A stretch of 5,980 nt of DNA from Candidatus Woesearchaeota archaeon. Lineage in GTDB: Archaea; Nanobdellota; Nanobdellia; Woesearchaeales; ARS49. The translations under genes were made by a program, and so were the position numbers. Position 1 is the stretch's first letter. Each line of letters starts with the position of its first letter. This document shows, piece by piece, positions 3,727 through 5,980 of the stretch. The DNA is taken from positions 1 to 5,980 of the forward strand of contig JACQNB010000052.1 of the NCBI GenBank assembly GCA_016203265.1. Direction: 5' to 3'. The notes beneath the pieces were generated by a model. The model was not told the DNA's origin, did not search any database, and saw only the letters and a program-made list of their open reading frames with translations.

Positions 3727-5478
3727 CCGATTCTCCGCATCAATGTAGCGTTCGATGAACTCTTTCCAGTCGGCCTTGTTCGCGATTTCGCGAGCCGCGA
3801 GTTTGTTGTCGATTCTGTCTTCCTTGTCGCGCGTGGCGTAGTAGTGCATCGTCACGGCCAATTGTTCCACGACGTCGTCATCGGTTTTCTTCCAGCGCTT
3901 CAGCACCCATATCCCTGGGTTCGGGCTTGGCGCGCATTCGTTGCAGATGAAGCGTCCGAAGCCGGCCAAGTCAGTCGTGATGGACGGAACTCCGAGCGCC
4001 CCGGCTTCCAATGGCGTGTACCCCCACGGTTCGTAATAGGAAGGAAAAATACCCAAGTGCGCGCCTTGCATCGCCTCATTGTAGGACATGTCCAAGAGTC
4101 CGTCCGCGCCGTTCAGGTAAATGGGATAATACATGACCTTGACGCGATCAGTCGCTTCATTGTCGAGTCCGGCAGACGCGAACGCGCCAAGAATCTCGTC
4201 ATCACCCAGTAAATCATGCGTGCACACCGGCGGCTTTCCGCCGCGCTTGAACCGCAGCAGTTTGCGCTTCAGTTCTGCGCGCAATTCCTCGTTCATCAAG
4301 CGTTCCTCGCTGACGGGCTGGCCTGCGATCAGCGCGTGCAACAGATTGTGCTCGATTTCATCAAGGTCGTCCGTGATGCTTTCCTTGACATCGCGGTAGT
4401 AGGTCTTGCTTTCGAGCAACGGCTGCTTGATGGCCCGCACATTGCCTGGCACCCAGAAGAAAACAACAATGGTCTTGTTGCTCTTCTCAGCGATCAGTCG
4501 GTCGTTCAACTTTCCCAATGCCTTGATGAGGATGTCGATGCCCTTGTCGTGGAACTCGTGCCTGCCGGCGAGGAAGAACACGAGCGTGTTGTTCAGATCG
4601 AAGGAATAGAACGGGAAATACGCGGAGATGATGAAGTCAAAGAGCTTGCCTTTCATCAATTTGTGCCGGACGCTGACTTCCTCGAACGTCGGGTAGGTGC
4701 TCATGTCCAGACCGTTGGGCAGCAGCACGTCAGGCTTTCTGCCCAATAATTTCTCGGCTTCAATACCCGTGATTTCCGAGACGGTCGTGAACACCTTTGC
4801 GTGCAAGGCAGACTGTTTTTCGAGCTGGTGCTTGGCCTTCAGCCCTTGGCCGCGTTTCGTTGCTTCAGCGTCCGCGTCAACCGTGTCGATGAGGTCGTAC
4901 AGCACGCCTTCGCTGGCCAACGCCCTGCCCAACACGGTGGCGTGCGTCGTGAACACCGTGCCGATGGGCAGTTTGCGCGAGGTGATGTAGAGGAGCGCTC
5001 CTCCGGCAAGCCATTCGTGGCAGTGGCAGACGATGGATTGTGTCGCGAGCTGTTCGACGAGCTTGCCGGCGGCCCAGCTCCAAACCAAAGGCTCGTCCAC
5101 GTCGTTCCATTGCGTTCCCAATGTGTCGATCTTGTACGTGTCCCAGAGCAGTTTCTTGATGGCGTTCGCGTTTTTCGCGAAATTCGTGATGTCGATGAGA
5201 ATGGCCTGCGGGTTGCCCTTGATGAGCCACGTGCCGTAATGGCATTCGATGCCTTCCTGCTTGAGGTGTTCGAAAACCGTCTTGAGCCCGTTGGGGGGTA
5301 GCTTTTCCTCGAATGAACCGATGACCCTCTGCGCGGCATACGGACCGATGGCGTAGTAGTGCTCGCCGTAATGCTCAACCATGCGCTGGGCTTTGGAAGA
5401 AACAACAGTGTAGATGCCGCCGACCTTGTTGCACACTTCCCAGGAGATTTCACAGCAGATGGTCGCGGCGGCCTTCAT
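3715..5478 (-). CDS. Glycogen synthase, GT3 (eukaryote-type) family
   Basis: This 587-residue cytosolic enzyme should extend alpha-1,4-glucan from UDP-glucose. It matches the animal/fungal GT3 family, not the bacterial GlgA (GT5) type. The N-terminus has EISWEVCNKVGGIYTVVSSK (10-29), the donor-binding loop. HEW (154-156), FTTHAT (176-181), VFTTVSEIT (229-237) and PNGLD (254-258) follow. The C-terminal Rossmann domain has AGRHEFHDKG (304-313), whose Arg306 and Lys312 align with donor-phosphate residues, and FPSYYEPWGYTPLE (478-491) with the E-x7-E pair Glu483/Glu491. It lacks the phosphorylated N- and C-terminal extensions of the 700-740 residue eukaryotic enzymes. In the helix before Trp571, the arginine cluster that binds glucose 6-phosphate in yeast and mammals is largely replaced, suggesting loss of that control. 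The ATG at 5478 sits 27.5 bp from a TTTAAA centre. The GT3 call is secure; the polymer made is inferred. Confidence 0.95.
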   Translation of the reverse strand: MKAAATICCEISWEVCNKVGGIYTVVSSKAQRMVEHYGEHYYAIGPYAAQRVIGSFEEKLPPNGLKTVFEHLKQEGIECHYGTWLIKGNPQAILIDITNFAKNANAIKKLLWDTYKIDTLGTQWNDVDEPLVWSWAAGKLVEQLATQSIVCHCHEWLAGGALLYITSRKLPIGTVFTTHATVLGRALASEGVLYDLIDTVDADAEATKRGQGLKAKHQLEKQSALHAKVFTTVSEITGIEAEKLLGRKPDVLLPNGLDMSTYPTFEEVSVRHKLMKGKLFDFIISAYFPFYSFDLNNTLVFFLAGRHEFHDKGIDILIKALGKLNDRLIAEKSNKTIVVFFWVPGNVRAIKQPLLESKTYYRDVKESITDDLDEIEHNLLHALIAGQPVSEERLMNEELRAELKRKLLRFKRGGKPPVCTHDLLGDDEILGAFASAGLDNEATDRVKVMYYPIYLNGADGLLDMSYNEAMQGAHLGIFPSYYEPWGYTPLEAGALGVPSITTDLAGFGRFICNECAPSPNPGIWVLKRWKKTDDDVVEQLAVTMHYYATRDKEDRIDNKLAAREIANKADWKEFIERYIDAENRSIQ

Positions 5479-5502
5479 CGTGCATTACTCACGTTTCACG
5501 CA

Positions 5503-5508
5503 TTTAAA
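5503..5508 (-). promoter_or_regulatory. TATA box of glycogen synthase
   Basis: TTTAAA is centred 27.5 bp before the ATG at 5478, exactly as for prs, implying a leaderless mRNA. It begins two bases after the ATPase stop codon, so glycogen synthase has its own promoter despite being codirectional. Between box and start, TCACG occurs twice on the plus strand (5489-5493 and 5496-5500), with a further CGTG at 5479-5482. These could be regulator contacts or chance. Confidence 0.6.
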
Positions 5509-5510
5509 CA

Positions 5511-5980
5511 TCAGCCACCATTGGCGAGTGGCTTCACTTTCCGCAGCAGCTGGCCGACGACCAGCACACTGGCAGAAACGAGCGTGATCCAGCCCCAGTC
5601 CAACACGCTCAGGGGTGCCGTCTTGAAGATGTCGGACAGGACGTACACGACCAGGAACTGCAACGCCAACGACGACGTGATGGCGAGCCAGACCCAGATG
5701 CCCTTGAGCTGGTCGCGCTGGTTGAGCACGTTGAACAATTGCATCAGCACGAGCGTCGTGAACGCCACCGTGTTCGCCAATACCCCCTCATACCGGCTGA
5801 ACAGGAACAGCGCACCGAGCATCATCGTGATGCCGATGACGAAGATGCGCAATCCCCGCGCGTGCGTGATCAAGGGCGAGTTGACGTGCCGCGGCTTGCG
5901 CGCCATGATGTTCGGCGCAACAGGATCGACGCTCAACGCCAACGCCGGCAGGCCATCGGTCACGAGATTGATCCACAGGA
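5511..5980 (-). CDS. P-type cation-transporting ATPase, C-terminal part (5' end outside window)
   Basis: Only the last 155 residues are visible; the frame continues beyond the right edge. They begin in transmembrane helix M6 with LWINLVTDGLPALAL, the P2A signature whose Asn4, Thr7 and Asp8 (visible numbering) correspond to cation ligands Asn796, Thr799 and Asp800 of the SERCA calcium pump. Four hydrophobic segments follow, at about 44-62, 70-87, 95-115 and 126-145, fitting M7-M10 of the Cation_ATPase_C domain. In M8 the SERCA ligand Glu908 aligns with Gln80, as in single-site calcium pumps of the PMR1/PMCA kind. Calcium or manganese export is therefore likely, but the ion is not proven. The GTG at 5963 is an internal valine, not a start. 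The stop lies 32 bp before glycogen synthase. Confidence 0.92.
   Translation of the reverse strand, partial: LWINLVTDGLPALALSVDPVAPNIMARKPRHVNSPLITHARGLRIFVIGITMMLGALFLFSRYEGVLANTVAFTTLVLMQLFNVLNQRDQLKGIWVWLAITSSLALQFLVVYVLSDIFKTAPLSVLDWGWITLVSASVLVVGQLLRKVKPLANGG

Noticed and set aside
4216..4749. Plus-strand 177-codon frame inside glycogen synthase
   Set aside because: It is the antisense shadow of conserved GT3 sequence, with no promoter or ribosome-binding site.
4839..5453. Minus-strand 204-codon frame inside glycogen synthase
   Set aside because: It is a Ser/Arg/Thr-rich frame-shifted reading of the same DNA; the GT3 motifs lie in the other frame.
5511..5963. Separate 150-residue membrane protein starting at a GTG
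   Set aside because: The GTG encodes the valine of the P2A M6 motif (NLVTDG), and the frame continues in register to the right edge, so this is the C-terminal part of a larger ATPase.
1..5980. CRISPR array, transposon ends, integrase, toxin-antitoxin or defence genes
   Set aside because: No regularly spaced repeats, terminal inverted repeats flanking a gene, tRNA-like cloverleaf or characteristic protein motif was seen on either strand.

Overview
The window looks archaeal. The best promoter candidates are TTTAAA-type TATA boxes about 27 bp upstream of start codons, with no bacterial -35/-10 pattern. The first gene of each transcription unit appears to be leaderless, and the only convincing Shine-Dalgarno-like motif precedes an internal operon gene. 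The proteins fit this: a short PRPP synthetase, an MOFRL-type glycerate 2-kinase, a compact phosphoglycerate mutase and a P2A-type cation ATPase. By eye the DNA is moderately GC-rich with mostly G/C-ending codons, and genes are packed almost without gaps. I cannot name the lineage from this sequence.

Layout. Bases 1-108 are a gene-free edge with two AT-rich boxes and one inverted repeat. A glycerate 2-kinase (109-1365, minus) is divergent from a prs-gpm pair (1423-2852, plus), and one palindromic TATA box inside a dyad could serve both directions. The prs and gpm genes overlap by one base and are probably co-transcribed. Abutting the gpm stop is an unrecognised 135-residue gene (2853-3260, minus). 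It is divergent from a second unrecognised gene (3313-3726, plus, or from 3259), again across a TTTAAA box. That gene runs 12 bp into the 3' end of a 587-residue GT3 (eukaryote-type) glycogen synthase (3715-5478, minus), which has its own TATA box. The right edge holds the C-terminal membrane half of a P-type cation ATPase (5511-5980, minus).

How the genes fit together. Glycerate 2-kinase makes 2-phosphoglycerate, and the mutase interconverts 2- and 3-phosphoglycerate, so these two genes link glycerate to lower glycolysis/gluconeogenesis. PRPP synthetase draws on ribose 5-phosphate, and glycogen synthase stores UDP-glucose as polymer. The neighbourhood is therefore central carbon and storage metabolism with two orphan genes in the middle. 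I see no mobile element, CRISPR array, tRNA/rRNA or defence system. The most interesting signals are the promoter architecture, the eukaryote-like glycogen synthase and the two orphans.
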